A stretch of DNA of 64,000 nt from DT-111 sp965263225 (GCA_965263225.1 CBDHHG010000001.1:682001-746000); one strand, 5' to 3'; counted from the stretch's first letter, positions 45,136 to 54,494 are shown. Numbers and translations are program-made. Notes: generated by a model from the letters alone, not told the origin.

Positions 45136-45711
45136 CTAGTCAGCAATTTTGAGCCTACTTAAAGTAAAGGGAGAAATGCCCAGGAAGGAGGCAATTTGAT
45201 AGCGAGGGGCATACAGTGCCGCCTGATTATATTTATCTAGAAATAGGCGATAAGCTTCTTGAGCGCTACTGTTCGCCAATTTACGCTGAAAATTGACCTT
45301 TTCTAATAGAAGGCTAGAGATATAGTTTTGCTCAAAGTAGGCCCAATGTTCAATGCGCTCCAGGAGGATGCGCTGCGCTTTTCTATCCAGCAATAACAAC
45401 TGACAATCTTGTATGGCTTCAATAGAGCGTTGGCTTCTGATTCCGGTCCTAAAGCTATGTAGATCCGTACAAAAGGAGTTTTCTTCGAAAAAGCCAGCAG
45501 TGATTTCGTTTCCTTCCTCATCATAGTAGAAACTTCTCAGAAGTCCCGCCTCAACAAAACAAATAGAGTTGTTTTGGTCTCCACTTCGCATCAGGAAACT
45601 CCCTTTTTTTAGCTGTTGGGGTACAAGGTGATCTTCGAGGAGCTGTTGATCTGAAGGTCCCAAGGAGATGTAAGGCAGGATTTTGTCGATCACCTTTTCT
45701 TTGGAAGCCAT
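45136..45711 (-). CDS. Crp/Fnr family transcriptional regulator
   Basis: This is a 191-residue protein from the ATG at 45711. The longer frame to 45846 would put an upstream segment of 45 residues before the family start and include the hairpin at 45841-45867. The cyclic-nucleotide-binding fold is seen in LKKGSFLMRSGDQNNSICFVEAGLLRSFYYDEEGNEI. No FNR cysteines are present. The C-terminal HTH (SSAQEAYRLFLDKYNQAALYAPRYQIASFLGISPFTLSRL) is shorter than in CRP and ends abruptly, as in many Bacteroidota members. Effector unknown; it may control the downstream SDR gene. Confidence 0.88.
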   Translation of the reverse strand: MASKEKVIDKILPYISLGPSDQQLLEDHLVPQQLKKGSFLMRSGDQNNSICFVEAGLLRSFYYDEEGNEITAGFFEENSFCTDLHSFRTGIRSQRSIEAIQDCQLLLLDRKAQRILLERIEHWAYFEQNYISSLLLEKVNFQRKLANSSAQEAYRLFLDKYNQAALYAPRYQIASFLGISPFTLSRLKIAD

Positions 45712-45840
45712 GCGTTCAAAGTTTAATTCAGCAAATATCGAAGTCTCCAAGATAAAAAACATCGACAGTACATTGTTGGACTGTCTTACCTGAGAAAGAT
45801 AATGTAGGATTACTTCGATTATGGTGCCTAACGTCCAATA

Positions 45841-45867
45841 GCCCATAGTCTATACATGACTATGGGC
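45841..45867 (-). other. Perfect 10-bp hairpin
   Basis: GCCCATAGTC and GACTATGGGC flank a 7-base loop. It lies between the orphan protein gene at 45914 and the Crp/Fnr gene, on the minus-strand transcript side. No T-tract is present. Confidence 0.55.
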
Positions 45868-45913
45868 CATTAGAATGTGGCAAAACTATTAGGAAAAAGA
45901 CCTCGCCGAAAAC

Positions 45914-46639
45914 CTAAGCTTCCCGGCTTTGAATCTTGTTCAACACTAGCGCTGCTTTCATCAGGAAGTCATCGTGGTGTTGAGTGTATTCGTTGTACAC
46001 CATCATTAGTCGGGCTGCATCAAAACAGGCTGATTTAGGCATGATTTGACGAGCAGCAATAGGGTGCAACCAATACTCTAGATTGTTGGATCTCAAATAG
46101 CTCATGTCGTAATCAAAATTGATTACTACTGAAAGCTTGTTCAAGGAGAACAAGTAGTCTGTTTCCTTGTTGAGGTCTTTCTGGATATCTATGATATTAT
46201 AACGCTCGAAGTTTACGCCAGAGCGCTCACAAAGGAACACATCTCTGCGACCATCAAAAACGATGATATCACGGAAACGGTACTTTCGTAAGTTCTTTAG
46301 CAAAAAGTTCTTGATCTGCATTTTGGTAGGACGAAGCTGCTGGAAAGCAAAACGCAAACCTCTTTCATCCATCCGAAATTCTTCATCATAGGGTTTACGG
46401 CGACGAGACCGTAGATTAATAACCTCCCTTCCACGGCCGACTGTGTGGCCCAATTCATCAACCTTAGAAAAAACGCTAACAATGTCTATATTGGATTGAT
46501 TGTTCCAACTCTCTAGAAAGATTTTGTTAGAGCCGTTTTCGAAGACTAATAATGCAATTTCACTGATCGCGTAAAAATTGGGGTAACCGCCGTAAATGTT
46601 GCCATACTTTAATTCTAAAAATGCTACGTTTGTGTTCAC
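45914..46639 (-). CDS. Orphan protein, possible degenerate DEDDh exonuclease fold
   Basis: This is a 241-residue protein with no recognised family. I see three elements in the order of a DEDDh 3'-5' exonuclease: FLELKYGNIYGG near the N-terminus (motif I, expected DxE), IIVFDGRRDVFL at about 124-135 (motif II, with an Asp) and PKSACFDAARLM at about 209-220 (motif III, normally HxAxxDA). The first acidic pair is E/K and the histidine is Ser, so if the fold is correct the protein is catalytically dead. A specificity or regulatory role would then be likely. The relation is remote and should be tested by structure prediction. Confidence 0.7.
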   Translation of the reverse strand: MNTNVAFLELKYGNIYGGYPNFYAISEIALLVFENGSNKIFLESWNNQSNIDIVSVFSKVDELGHTVGRGREVINLRSRRRKPYDEEFRMDERGLRFAFQQLRPTKMQIKNFLLKNLRKYRFRDIIVFDGRRDVFLCERSGVNFERYNIIDIQKDLNKETDYLFSLNKLSVVINFDYDMSYLRSNNLEYWLHPIAARQIMPKSACFDAARLMMVYNEYTQHHDDFLMKAALVLNKIQSREA

Positions 46640-46814
46640 GGTTTAAGGATGTAGTTTGATTTAATTAATGTGGTTAACCTGTTTTCAGTATAGTGTTTCT
46701 AAACGCAAGTTATAATAATTATCTATACCCGAAAAATTTAATACCAACAAAAATAGGGGGATTCGGCTAATCTCAAACGCTTGATAGTCGAGGTTTAATA
46801 GCTGGTTATTCATC

Positions 46815-47921
46815 CTATTCTAGGAATAGAAAATGCCCATTTTCGTAGATTTTCTCATCGTCTGCGTAAATAATTCCACCATTTCTCATATTCGTTATCA
46901 TATCCCAGTGAACAGAGGATTTATTCTGCCCACCTGCTTGCAAGTAGGATTGTCCGATAGCCATATGTACAGTCCCTCCGATCTTCTCATCGAATAGGAT
47001 ATTCTTAGTCAGTCGATCAATCTTATAGTTGGTACCTATCGCAGCTTCTCCAAATCTTCGCGTGCCATCCAAAGAGAAAATCTTGTCCAAAAAAGCCTGT
47101 CCTCTGCTGGCCTCCCACTTCTCAATATATCCATCTTTCACCCACAGACTTACATTTTCTACTTCATGCCCCATATAGATACCGGGAAATGAAAATCGAA
47201 CTATCCCATTAACAGAATCTTCAACTGGAGAAGTGTATACCTCGCCGGAAGGCATATTTGTTTGCCCATCCGAATTAATCCATGTTCTTCCTTTAGTGGA
47301 AAAGCTAATATCAAAGTCCTCACCCACGTATCGCACCTGTTCTTTACTATTCAGCAAGTCAACGATTTGTTGTTGTTCTTTGCGAACATCTAGCCAGCTC
47401 TGTTTTGGGTCTTCATCAAACAGACGGCAGGCTCCATAGACGAATTTTTCATACTCCTCCAACGCCATACCTGCATTCTGTGCACTTGCCAAGGTAGGGT
47501 ACTGGCATAGGTTTCGCTTTAAATCCCGGGTAGCGGTTCGTTCAAAATATAGCTGTGAATAAGGTTGATGGGCCTTTTGGCGGATCTTAGCTTTCTCCGT
47601 ATCAACGTCTTGATCCTCCCTCAGGTTATAGGGTGCCCGGATGTAAAGATAGGCATCAAAATGCTGCATGGCCTCCTTGTAGAGCGTAGAAACGTAGTTC
47701 AACTGTTCCTCCGTATGAGCTTCTGTTAGGAACATTCTATACTTCTCTCTGAAGTCCATATCCACTTCTACCATAGCCCCTGCCCGAACCGCAAGGCGAA
47801 ACACTTCCCGCACCAGGGGTTCTGCTAGTTGCGTACTGCGGATGTATAAACGTTCTCCTGCTTGAATCTCAAGGCAATAGTGTACCAACAAGTCGGCGTA
47901 CTTCTCTAAAATCGGATTCAT
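46815..47921 (-). CDS. Aminopeptidase, M29 family
   Basis: This 368-residue enzyme is of the M29 (AmpS/aminopeptidase T) type. It has the N-terminal alpha/beta domain (MNPILEKYADLLVHYCLEIQAGERLYIRS) and the C-terminal metal site with GEAAIG, GTVHMAIGQSYLQAGG and SVHWDMI, which hold the Glu, His and Asp ligands of two metal ions. It removes N-terminal residues in the cytoplasm. It lies 30 bases downstream of hflX on the same strand, so it may be the last gene of that operon. Confidence 0.93.
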   Translation of the reverse strand: MNPILEKYADLLVHYCLEIQAGERLYIRSTQLAEPLVREVFRLAVRAGAMVEVDMDFREKYRMFLTEAHTEEQLNYVSTLYKEAMQHFDAYLYIRAPYNLREDQDVDTEKAKIRQKAHQPYSQLYFERTATRDLKRNLCQYPTLASAQNAGMALEEYEKFVYGACRLFDEDPKQSWLDVRKEQQQIVDLLNSKEQVRYVGEDFDISFSTKGRTWINSDGQTNMPSGEVYTSPVEDSVNGIVRFSFPGIYMGHEVENVSLWVKDGYIEKWEASRGQAFLDKIFSLDGTRRFGEAAIGTNYKIDRLTKNILFDEKIGGTVHMAIGQSYLQAGGQNKSSVHWDMITNMRNGGIIYADDEKIYENGHFLFLE

Positions 47922-47951
47922 GTGTAGTCATTATCTTTTCGATCTTCTTGC

Positions 47952-49166
47952 TTACCAATACTTCGCTTGGTAAGGGTATCGAACGTGGTATTGCTCTTGT
48001 ATAGCTTCCGTCAATTTAGTGCGGAGCTCACCCATATTTTCTTTTGTCAAGGCTGAAATAAAGACGTTGTTTTCGCCAAATTGATTACTTAAACCTTGTT
48101 TTAATCCCTCTTCAACCTCTTGCTTCCCTTCCTCATCAAGAAGTGGGTCAAAATATAGGTCCCTATACTTATCCATCTTATTAAAGACCATTAGCGTCGG
48201 CTTTTCTAACACATCAAGGTCTTTCAAGGTTTGATTCACCGTTCGGATATGATCTTCATGCTGCGGATGCGCAATATCGACCACATGTACCAACAAATCA
48301 CTTTCTCGAACCTCATCCAAAGTAGATTTGAAACTTTCTACCAAATGGTGAGGTAACTTCCGAATGAACCCAACTGTATCCGACAGCAGAAATGGCATCG
48401 CTCCAAATACCACTTTACGGACTGTGGTGTCTAGGGTTGCAAATAACTTGTTCTCCGCGAAGACTTCCGATTTACTCAGGGTATTCATCAAGGTAGATTT
48501 ACCGACATTGGTATAGCCCACCAAGGCCACGCGGATCATTTGTCCTCGCGTCTTCCGTTGGGTCATGTTTTGCCGGTCAATCTTTTCCAGTTTAGCTTTG
48601 AGTTTAGAGATTTGATCCCGGACGATACGACGGTCAGTCTCAATTTCCTTTTCACCGGGTCCTCTCATACCGATCCCCCCTCTCTGTCTTTCCAAGTGCG
48701 TCCATAGACCTCGCAAGCGAGGCAACATATACTGCAACTGCGCTAACTCAACCTGTGTTTTGGCCTGAGCGGTTTGTGCACGGCTCGCGAAAATATCCAA
48801 GATCAAACTACTACGATCAATAATCTTGACCTTCAGCTTTTCTTCGAGTATACTGTTTTGCTTCCCGGAAAGGTCATCATCAAAAATGACCATATTGATT
48901 TCCTCGTGTCGTTCGATATACTCGCTGACTTCTTCTAATTTTCCTTTCCCAATAAAGGTCTTACTATCAGGATGGGGCAATTTTTGCACAAATCGCTTTA
49001 GCGTTTTTGCACCTGCTGTCTCTGCTAAAAACTCCAACTCATCAAGATATTCTTGGACTTGTGTCTCGGATTGGTCTCTGGTTACAAGTCCTATCAGGAT
49101 AGCATATTCTGTGTTCTTCTTGAGCCCTAACTTTTGTTTTTCGCCTAAATTCCATTCGTTTCCCAT
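47952..49166 (-). CDS. hflX: GTPase HflX
   Basis: This is a 404-residue ribosome-associated GTPase. HflX splits stalled or heat-damaged 70S ribosomes. The N-terminal domain (1-160) contains DPSKTFIGKGK-type NTP-binding residues (PHPDSKTFIGKGK). The HflX linker signature is RGGIGMRGPGEKEIETDRR (162-180). The G domain has G1 GYTNVGKST (217-225), the DTVG G3 motif and NKMDK for G4. The length is normal. Its place in a cell-wall operon (EnvC-like upstream, aminopeptidase downstream) is unusual relative to the classic hfq-hflX cluster, but known in Bacteroidota. Confidence 0.96.
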   Translation of the reverse strand: MGNEWNLGEKQKLGLKKNTEYAILIGLVTRDQSETQVQEYLDELEFLAETAGAKTLKRFVQKLPHPDSKTFIGKGKLEEVSEYIERHEEINMVIFDDDLSGKQNSILEEKLKVKIIDRSSLILDIFASRAQTAQAKTQVELAQLQYMLPRLRGLWTHLERQRGGIGMRGPGEKEIETDRRIVRDQISKLKAKLEKIDRQNMTQRKTRGQMIRVALVGYTNVGKSTLMNTLSKSEVFAENKLFATLDTTVRKVVFGAMPFLLSDTVGFIRKLPHHLVESFKSTLDEVRESDLLVHVVDIAHPQHEDHIRTVNQTLKDLDVLEKPTLMVFNKMDKYRDLYFDPLLDEEGKQEVEEGLKQGLSNQFGENNVFISALTKENMGELRTKLTEAIQEQYHVRYPYQAKYW

Positions 49167-49171
49167 AGAAA

Positions 49172-50401
49172 CTAGCCTCTTTTACTTTTATTAACCCAAT
49201 GTACAGGATTGAGTCTTTGTTTTTCTCTCCAGATTTCAAAATGTAGCTCAGGTTTGTCCCGACCTACCTTGCCAATACGTTGGCTGGCACTAATATGTTC
49301 CCCTCTTTTTACGAAGGTATCCTCTAAATTAGAGTAAACAGAATAGTACTGCCCATGTTGTAAGATGACGGTAGTTTTGTAGCCTGGGATGAATTGGACT
49401 CCCACCACCTCACCGTCAAATATAGCATAGACAGTTGCTTCTTTGTTTGTTTCTATATCAATACCATTATTGCTAATTTGAATGCCCTTTAGTGTAGGGT
49501 GAGGTTGGGTTCCAAAATTTTTGGTAATTATGCCTTCTTGCACGGGCCAGGGTAAACGACCCTTGTTTTTTCTGAAGTTGGCCACCAGATTACTAGCCAA
49601 GGTTTTCCCTCCTGCAACCTCTTTAGCTTCCTCTTTACGCTTTGCAAGTGCTTCGCTGCTTCTTGCTTCTTTGCGTCGTTTAGCCATTTCAGCAACTATA
49701 ATTTCCTCAATCGCATCGTTTAGCTTTTGATGCGCGGCTTGTTGCTTTTTTAGGACACCGGAGAGCTGAGCTTCATTTTCTTTTAAGGAACTAAGTATTT
49801 CATCTTTTTCTTTTAGCTCCCTGCTTAACAAAGACTGTTGTTGCAGGCTGGAGGTCAATAATTTCTGCTTTTCTTCCTTTCTAGCTACCAAGGTTGAGGC
49901 GCGATCACGCAGACTTTCCTGAGTAGCAATGATAACTTCCGCTTGTCGTTTTCGGTAACGATCATACTGGCGGATATACTGCCAACGCCGGTAGGCATCA
50001 TTAAAGTTCCGTGCCGAAAAGAGAAATACGAGAAAACTTTGAGATTTCCTGTGCCGATAAGCAATGCGGAGCATTTGGCTATACTCCTTCTTTAAGCGAT
50101 CAATATCATTACTGAGAAAGGTGATAACTTCATCCACGCGCAGGATACTGGCATCTGTAAGTACCAATTCTTCCTTGAGGGTATTGATAAGTTGTTGTCT
50201 TTTTTTGATTTGCCGCTGCAGTACAAAGAAGCGATCCAGTGCAGCTTCCTTATTCTTTTTGGCCGTGGCGAGAAGTGTAGAGGTTTGTTCAATCTCTTGA
50301 ATAAGCTGCTTCCGCTGTTCTTCGAGCACCTTACGGTCCTGTCCGAAAATCGATAGGGGAATGTAAAAAAGTAGTATGACTGTGATTAGGTATTTGCCCA
50401 T
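49172..50401 (-). CDS. EnvC-like murein hydrolase activator (degenerate M23/LytM)
   Basis: This is a 409-residue protein. A signal peptide (about 1-20) precedes a long coiled coil (about 22-270) and a LytM/M23 domain (about 290-405). In true M23 peptidases zinc is held by HxxxD and HxH; here the first site reads SNNGIDIET and the last ELHFEIW, and HGQYYSVYSNL lacks the second His, so at least two ligands are replaced. This is the EnvC/NlpD pattern of amidase activators that cannot cleave themselves. It should activate an N-acetylmuramyl-L-alanine amidase at division. It is third in a five-gene operon, 5 bases before hflX. Confidence 0.9.
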   Translation of the reverse strand: MGKYLITVILLFYIPLSIFGQDRKVLEEQRKQLIQEIEQTSTLLATAKKNKEAALDRFFVLQRQIKKRQQLINTLKEELVLTDASILRVDEVITFLSNDIDRLKKEYSQMLRIAYRHRKSQSFLVFLFSARNFNDAYRRWQYIRQYDRYRKRQAEVIIATQESLRDRASTLVARKEEKQKLLTSSLQQQSLLSRELKEKDEILSSLKENEAQLSGVLKKQQAAHQKLNDAIEEIIVAEMAKRRKEARSSEALAKRKEEAKEVAGGKTLASNLVANFRKNKGRLPWPVQEGIITKNFGTQPHPTLKGIQISNNGIDIETNKEATVYAIFDGEVVGVQFIPGYKTTVILQHGQYYSVYSNLEDTFVKRGEHISASQRIGKVGRDKPELHFEIWREKQRLNPVHWVNKSKRG

Positions 50402-50405
50402 TAGC

Positions 50406-51194
50406 TTAATCTACACGCGTATATCTCTTTGGAATATCAAATCTAAAGGCCGTAGGTTCGTTCAAAACCACCTTTGAAAAAGAGATTTCGATGCTGACTT
50501 GTCCCGTTTCGCGACTATTTAAATCGACATTACGAAGATACGAAAAATTCTGATTATCTGCGGTTTCTGCATATTCCTGCAATAAGAATGCCAAGCTTCT
50601 GCGACTAGATTTATCCTCAAAACTCATCTTGTTTAACAAGAAGCTTTCCGGGGCTAACCAGAAGTCATTTACCTTGCTTCCTTCACTGGCAAATAGGTGA
50701 TAAGCTTCTGGTGTATTTTCCAGTTTCAAATTGCGGTTCACGTAAAAAATAGGATTGCCAAGAATTAGAGCCTGCAAGGAATTAAAGTCTGCCGGAAGGT
50801 TGTATTCCTGCTCCAAATAGTTCAGGTCCTGTGCCAGGTATTGATTTCTCAGCCGATTGAGCAGGAAGACGGAATCCTTCGTCACCATTACTCTGGCTAC
50901 CTCAAACCCTAATTTCTTAACATTCATCCACAATACACTATCCTTACGTAATTTTATCGTGGAGGTTGCTCCCATCTTTTGCCCCAGGCCTTCAAAGCCA
51001 ATTTTAGCCTTACCGGTCAGCCATTCTGCCTGTACCTGATTCCGAATCATCCGTTGCTGCACCTTAGCTGGACTTAACTCATCTGGCTTTGCACCAGTGA
51101 TCTTTCTAATACTCTTACAGGAAGAGGCAATCAGTAATAGAGCGAGCAGCAAGAATTTGGATAATTTGGGGATATTATTCAAAACGTGTTTCAT
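50406..51194 (-). CDS. DUF4292 lipoprotein
   Basis: This 262-residue protein has a lipoprotein signal (LALLLIASSC, Cys about 26). The mature part has KIGFEGLGQKMGATSTIKLRKDSVLWMNVKKLGFEVARVMVTKDS, the typical DUF4292 pattern of long beta-strands that resembles the LolA/LolB lipoprotein-carrier fold. Function unproven; a lipid or lipoprotein carrier role is inference from the fold. Four bases separate it from each neighbour, fixing it in the operon between the TPR protein and the EnvC-like activator, the same order seen in other Bacteroidota. Confidence 0.88.
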   Translation of the reverse strand: MKHVLNNIPKLSKFLLLALLLIASSCKSIRKITGAKPDELSPAKVQQRMIRNQVQAEWLTGKAKIGFEGLGQKMGATSTIKLRKDSVLWMNVKKLGFEVARVMVTKDSVFLLNRLRNQYLAQDLNYLEQEYNLPADFNSLQALILGNPIFYVNRNLKLENTPEAYHLFASEGSKVNDFWLAPESFLLNKMSFEDKSSRRSLAFLLQEYAETADNQNFSYLRNVDLNSRETGQVSIEISFSKVVLNEPTAFRFDIPKRYTRVD

Positions 51195-51198
51195 ATGG

Positions 51199-52905
51199 TT
51201 ATTTCAAGAGTTTCTTTTGGGCGATTTTGCGCTCTAACAAGGGGGATCGATTACCTTTTTCTTGTGCTTGGGTCCAAAAAGAAATGGCGCGCTCGGCATC
51301 TCCTTGTTGAAATAGGAGATCACCATAATATTCCAACACTTTAGGGTCCTCTCCTCCTTTGCCATCAATAGCCTTATCTAACCACTTTTGCGCCGACGCA
51401 TAATCTTTCAGTAAATACAACACTCGACCATGTTCTGCCTGCACAATGGAGATCTTAGGAGCTAGGTCGAGGCCGTTCTTGGCTAGCGACTTAGCTCTTT
51501 CTTCCTGCCCTTCTCTTTCGGCTACGGCCTTAGCGTATCGCATATAGGTCATAGCAGATTTCTGGTTCAAGGCTAAAGCTTCGGTAAAGGATTGATCTGC
51601 ATCAGCGTAGTTACCTTCGGCATTATAAGCTTCGCCAATTTGATTTAGGATGTCAAATTTGAGTTTCCCATCCTGACCCGCCATCAATAAGGCTTGATCG
51701 AGTATATCTATAGCATCTTCCGTTTGTCCTACTTGAACAAGCGAAAGTCCATTTAAGTAATAGATGACTGCCTTGTTGGGAAAGATATCCATTACCTCCT
51801 CAGATACCTTCTGCAAAGATTCAAAGTCTTGATTTTCAAAATGGATGTACATCACATTCTCCCAAACGGCGAAGACTGTCTCATCCAACTCCAAGGTTTT
51901 CAAGTATTTTGGGAGAGCCCGATCCGCACGGTCCGTGTGATAGAGAATATCTCCGGCTGCTGCAAACCCTTTGGCATCTCCAGGATGCACCTCTTCCAAA
52001 ATATCAGTTAATTGGATCAATTGATCTGCTAGCTGTCGATTATTATCATTAGCCACCTTGTTGATTAAAGGAAAAAGCTTGCCTAGTTTCAGATCAATAC
52101 TAACATCCGCTTGAGAAAAGATAGGTTTAAGGCTTTCAATATACTGCCCTTCACGGCTATTCCCAGCATTACCAGACAGGGCTAGCTTTGCTTTTGCATT
52201 GTTAGCATCAATTTTCAGTACATCACGGTAAGTGGATTCGGCATTTTTTCGATCTCCGATTTGGTCATAAAAGTTCGCCAGTAGTAAGCGGTAGGAAACC
52301 TTTTGTGGAAAGGCATTGACTAACTTTTGTAGTTCTCGACCGGCTCTTTTGTTATCACCACTCCCCAGGTATAGCGCATGCTTACGACGTATGGTTTCTT
52401 CATTGATCCCCTTTTGTTTTTCCAAGGCGTCATAAGCTTTGATTGCTTTATCTATTTCGTTGTCCTTCACCAGATAGAATGCCCATTTAAAGTAGTAGGA
52501 ATCATTAAGTGGGTACTGCTTCACCAATTGTTCATACAGCTTGGCTGACGCTTCAAATTGGCCTGTTTTCTCGTAAACATCGGCCAAGAACTGTTGATAC
52601 CAGATATTAGTGGGAGCGCTTGCAATAGCTTTCTTCAAGGACTTAATCGCTTCATCATCCTTGTTAGTCACCGCATAAATGCGGGCCAATTCATAAGCTG
52701 CGGCGTGATTGGTCTTATCTTTCTTCAACACCTCTTCGAACAAGGGAATCGCTTTATCGAAATTTCCCAATAGACGTTCGCCACTAGCTTCAATAAATAA
52801 TTTTTGGATGCCGATCTCCTGTTCTGATACTCTTTGGGCCAGGATGGGCAAACTCAGCAGTACGAGAAATATGCTTATTACCGGGGTTTTACCACAACTA
52901 CTCAT
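51199..52905 (-). CDS. Tetratricopeptide repeat protein
   Basis: This is a 568-residue protein from the ATG at 52905; a TTG three codons upstream is less likely. A signal peptide (MSSCGKTPVISIFLVLLSLPILAQ) leads into about a dozen TPR units (for example NHAAAYELARIYAVTNKDDEAIKSL, NAKAKLALS and GKLKFDILNQIGEAYNAEG). It is probably a periplasmic scaffold. Its role in the conserved TPR-DUF4292-EnvC cluster is thought to be envelope assembly; the sequence gives no catalytic hint. It is the first gene of the five-gene operon and is preceded by a candidate promoter at 52947-52977. Confidence 0.9.
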   Translation of the reverse strand: MSSCGKTPVISIFLVLLSLPILAQRVSEQEIGIQKLFIEASGERLLGNFDKAIPLFEEVLKKDKTNHAAAYELARIYAVTNKDDEAIKSLKKAIASAPTNIWYQQFLADVYEKTGQFEASAKLYEQLVKQYPLNDSYYFKWAFYLVKDNEIDKAIKAYDALEKQKGINEETIRRKHALYLGSGDNKRAGRELQKLVNAFPQKVSYRLLLANFYDQIGDRKNAESTYRDVLKIDANNAKAKLALSGNAGNSREGQYIESLKPIFSQADVSIDLKLGKLFPLINKVANDNNRQLADQLIQLTDILEEVHPGDAKGFAAAGDILYHTDRADRALPKYLKTLELDETVFAVWENVMYIHFENQDFESLQKVSEEVMDIFPNKAVIYYLNGLSLVQVGQTEDAIDILDQALLMAGQDGKLKFDILNQIGEAYNAEGNYADADQSFTEALALNQKSAMTYMRYAKAVAEREGQEERAKSLAKNGLDLAPKISIVQAEHGRVLYLLKDYASAQKWLDKAIDGKGGEDPKVLEYYGDLLFQQGDAERAISFWTQAQEKGNRSPLLERKIAQKKLLK

Positions 52906-52946
52906 AACGGTCAATAGTTTAATACTTCAGTCGAGCCATCAAAACA

Positions 52947-52977
52947 CAAAAGTCGGAACTTTATTCCTGATTTTCAA
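52947..52977 (-). promoter_or_regulatory. Candidate promoter for the TPR-EnvC-HflX operon
   Basis: On the minus strand TTG (52977-52975) and GACTTTTG (52954-52947) are 20 bases apart, one mismatch from the TAnnTTTG -7 consensus. It is 42 bases before the TPR start. A 9-base inverted repeat (TCGAGCCAT at 52931-52939 and ATGGCTCGA at 52991-52999) frames it. Confidence 0.4.
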
Positions 52978-53042
52978 CTCTTTGTTTACAATGGCTCGAA
53001 GCCGTTATGATATAACGCACTTGCAGGTAAAAGATTGCTTTT

Positions 53043-54494
53043 CTACTCTTCTCCCATCTCCTTGTCCACTATCGTTACCTTTAAGGTATTGGTACGGTGT
53101 CTCTGGTGGATGGGCATACTAGCCGTATTGACGATTACATCACCTTCTTCCAGTTTCCCAGAGTTCTTAAGGATATCAGTCACATCCTTGAAAGTACCAT
53201 CGGTAGTAGTGAATCGATCGTAGTAAAAACAGCGTACTCCCCATACCAAATTCAAGGTAGCCAGCATGTTCATTCTATCTGAAAAAATGTAGATTCCAGG
53301 CTTAGGACGGAAGCTTGATATCTTAAATGCAGTGTACCCGGAGCTAGTCATCCCGACGATCGCTTTGGCTTTGATCTCTTCTGCTACCCGAGCAGCGTTG
53401 AAGCAAACGGCGTCAGAAAGATAGGTTCTAGACTTTTCAGAAGGGGTAGGTCTACGGCCTTCGAAGGAATAATGTTTCTCTGTTTCGTCGATGATCTTAT
53501 TCATGGCCTGTACCACCTTCACAGGATGCTTTCCAACTGATGTTTCTCCGCTTAACATGACAGCATCCGCTCCATCCAGAACGGCATTGGCAACATCCGT
53601 GATCTCTGCTCTAGTCGGGCTAGGATTAGTGATCATGCTATCCATCATCTGCGTAGCCACGATTACTGGCCGTGCACGTTGTATACATTTGCGAATGATT
53701 TCCTTCTGTATCGAGGGTAGTTTTTCCATGGGCACCTCAATCCCCAAGTCTCCCCGTGCCACCATGATACCGTTGGATGCTTTGATGATCTTATCGATCT
53801 TTTCAATTGCTTCAGGCTTTTCTATCTTGGAAATCGTCTTGGCTGGATGCCCTGCCGCTTCTATCCTACTCTGCAAGTCTTTGATATCTTTTGGCGAGCG
53901 CACAAACGAGAGAGCGATCCAATTCACCGGTTGAGTAAGTATAAAAGTGAGATCTCTTTCGTCTTTTTCTGTTATGCAGGGGAGAGAGATTTTCGTATTG
54001 GGCAAGTTTACCCCCTTATTGGACGAAAGAACCCCTCCAAATAGTACTTTAAGGCGTACCAGATCTACCTCATTGGTTTCAACCACCTCTAATACCAGTT
54101 TTCCATCATCTACTAAGACTCTTTCTCCCACATTTACATCCTGAGCAAATTGCGGGTAGCTCATGTAGATCTTCTCCATATTACCTAAGCACTCTTCGTT
54201 GACAAAGGTGAGAATATCCCCTTCTTTGATTGGTAAAGCATTGTTTTCAATCTTGCCAACGCGAAGTTTAGGGCCTTGTAAATCCGCCAAAATACCAATG
54301 TGCAGATTGTACTTCTCATTGATATAGCAAATCCGATTGATCACCTCCTTGTGATCTTCGTGGGTACCATGAGAAAAATTTAAACGAAATACATCTACTC
54401 CTGCTTTCACTAGTTCCAATAGGTTTTCATAAGAACTGGACGCAGGTCCAACAGTAGCAACAATCTTGGTATTTTGCCAATCTACAATTTTCAT
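53043..54494 (-). CDS. pyk: Pyruvate kinase
   Basis: This 483-residue glycolytic enzyme converts phosphoenolpyruvate and ADP to pyruvate and ATP. N-terminal KIVATVGPASSSYENL and RLNFSHGTHEDH are the substrate and metal site entrance. The signature is ISKIEKPEAIEKIDKIIKASNGIMVARGDLGIEVP, with the catalytic Lys, Glu and Asp. Then come TQMMDSMITNPSPTRAEITDVANAVLDGADAVMLSGETSVG and the C-terminal allosteric domain. Length and motifs are complete. It is monocistronic, divergent from acpP; a TATTTTTG element at 54592-54585 could be its -7 box. Confidence 0.97.
   Translation of the reverse strand: MKIVDWQNTKIVATVGPASSSYENLLELVKAGVDVFRLNFSHGTHEDHKEVINRICYINEKYNLHIGILADLQGPKLRVGKIENNALPIKEGDILTFVNEECLGNMEKIYMSYPQFAQDVNVGERVLVDDGKLVLEVVETNEVDLVRLKVLFGGVLSSNKGVNLPNTKISLPCITEKDERDLTFILTQPVNWIALSFVRSPKDIKDLQSRIEAAGHPAKTISKIEKPEAIEKIDKIIKASNGIMVARGDLGIEVPMEKLPSIQKEIIRKCIQRARPVIVATQMMDSMITNPSPTRAEITDVANAVLDGADAVMLSGETSVGKHPVKVVQAMNKIIDETEKHYSFEGRRPTPSEKSRTYLSDAVCFNAARVAEEIKAKAIVGMTSSGYTAFKISSFRPKPGIYIFSDRMNMLATLNLVWGVRCFYYDRFTTTDGTFKDVTDILKNSGKLEEGDVIVNTASMPIHQRHRTNTLKVTIVDKEMGEE

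Noticed and set aside
45712..45846. Longer Crp/Fnr protein starting at 45846
   Set aside because: The added 45 residues have no family match and include the 45841-45867 hairpin; the family normally starts near 45711.
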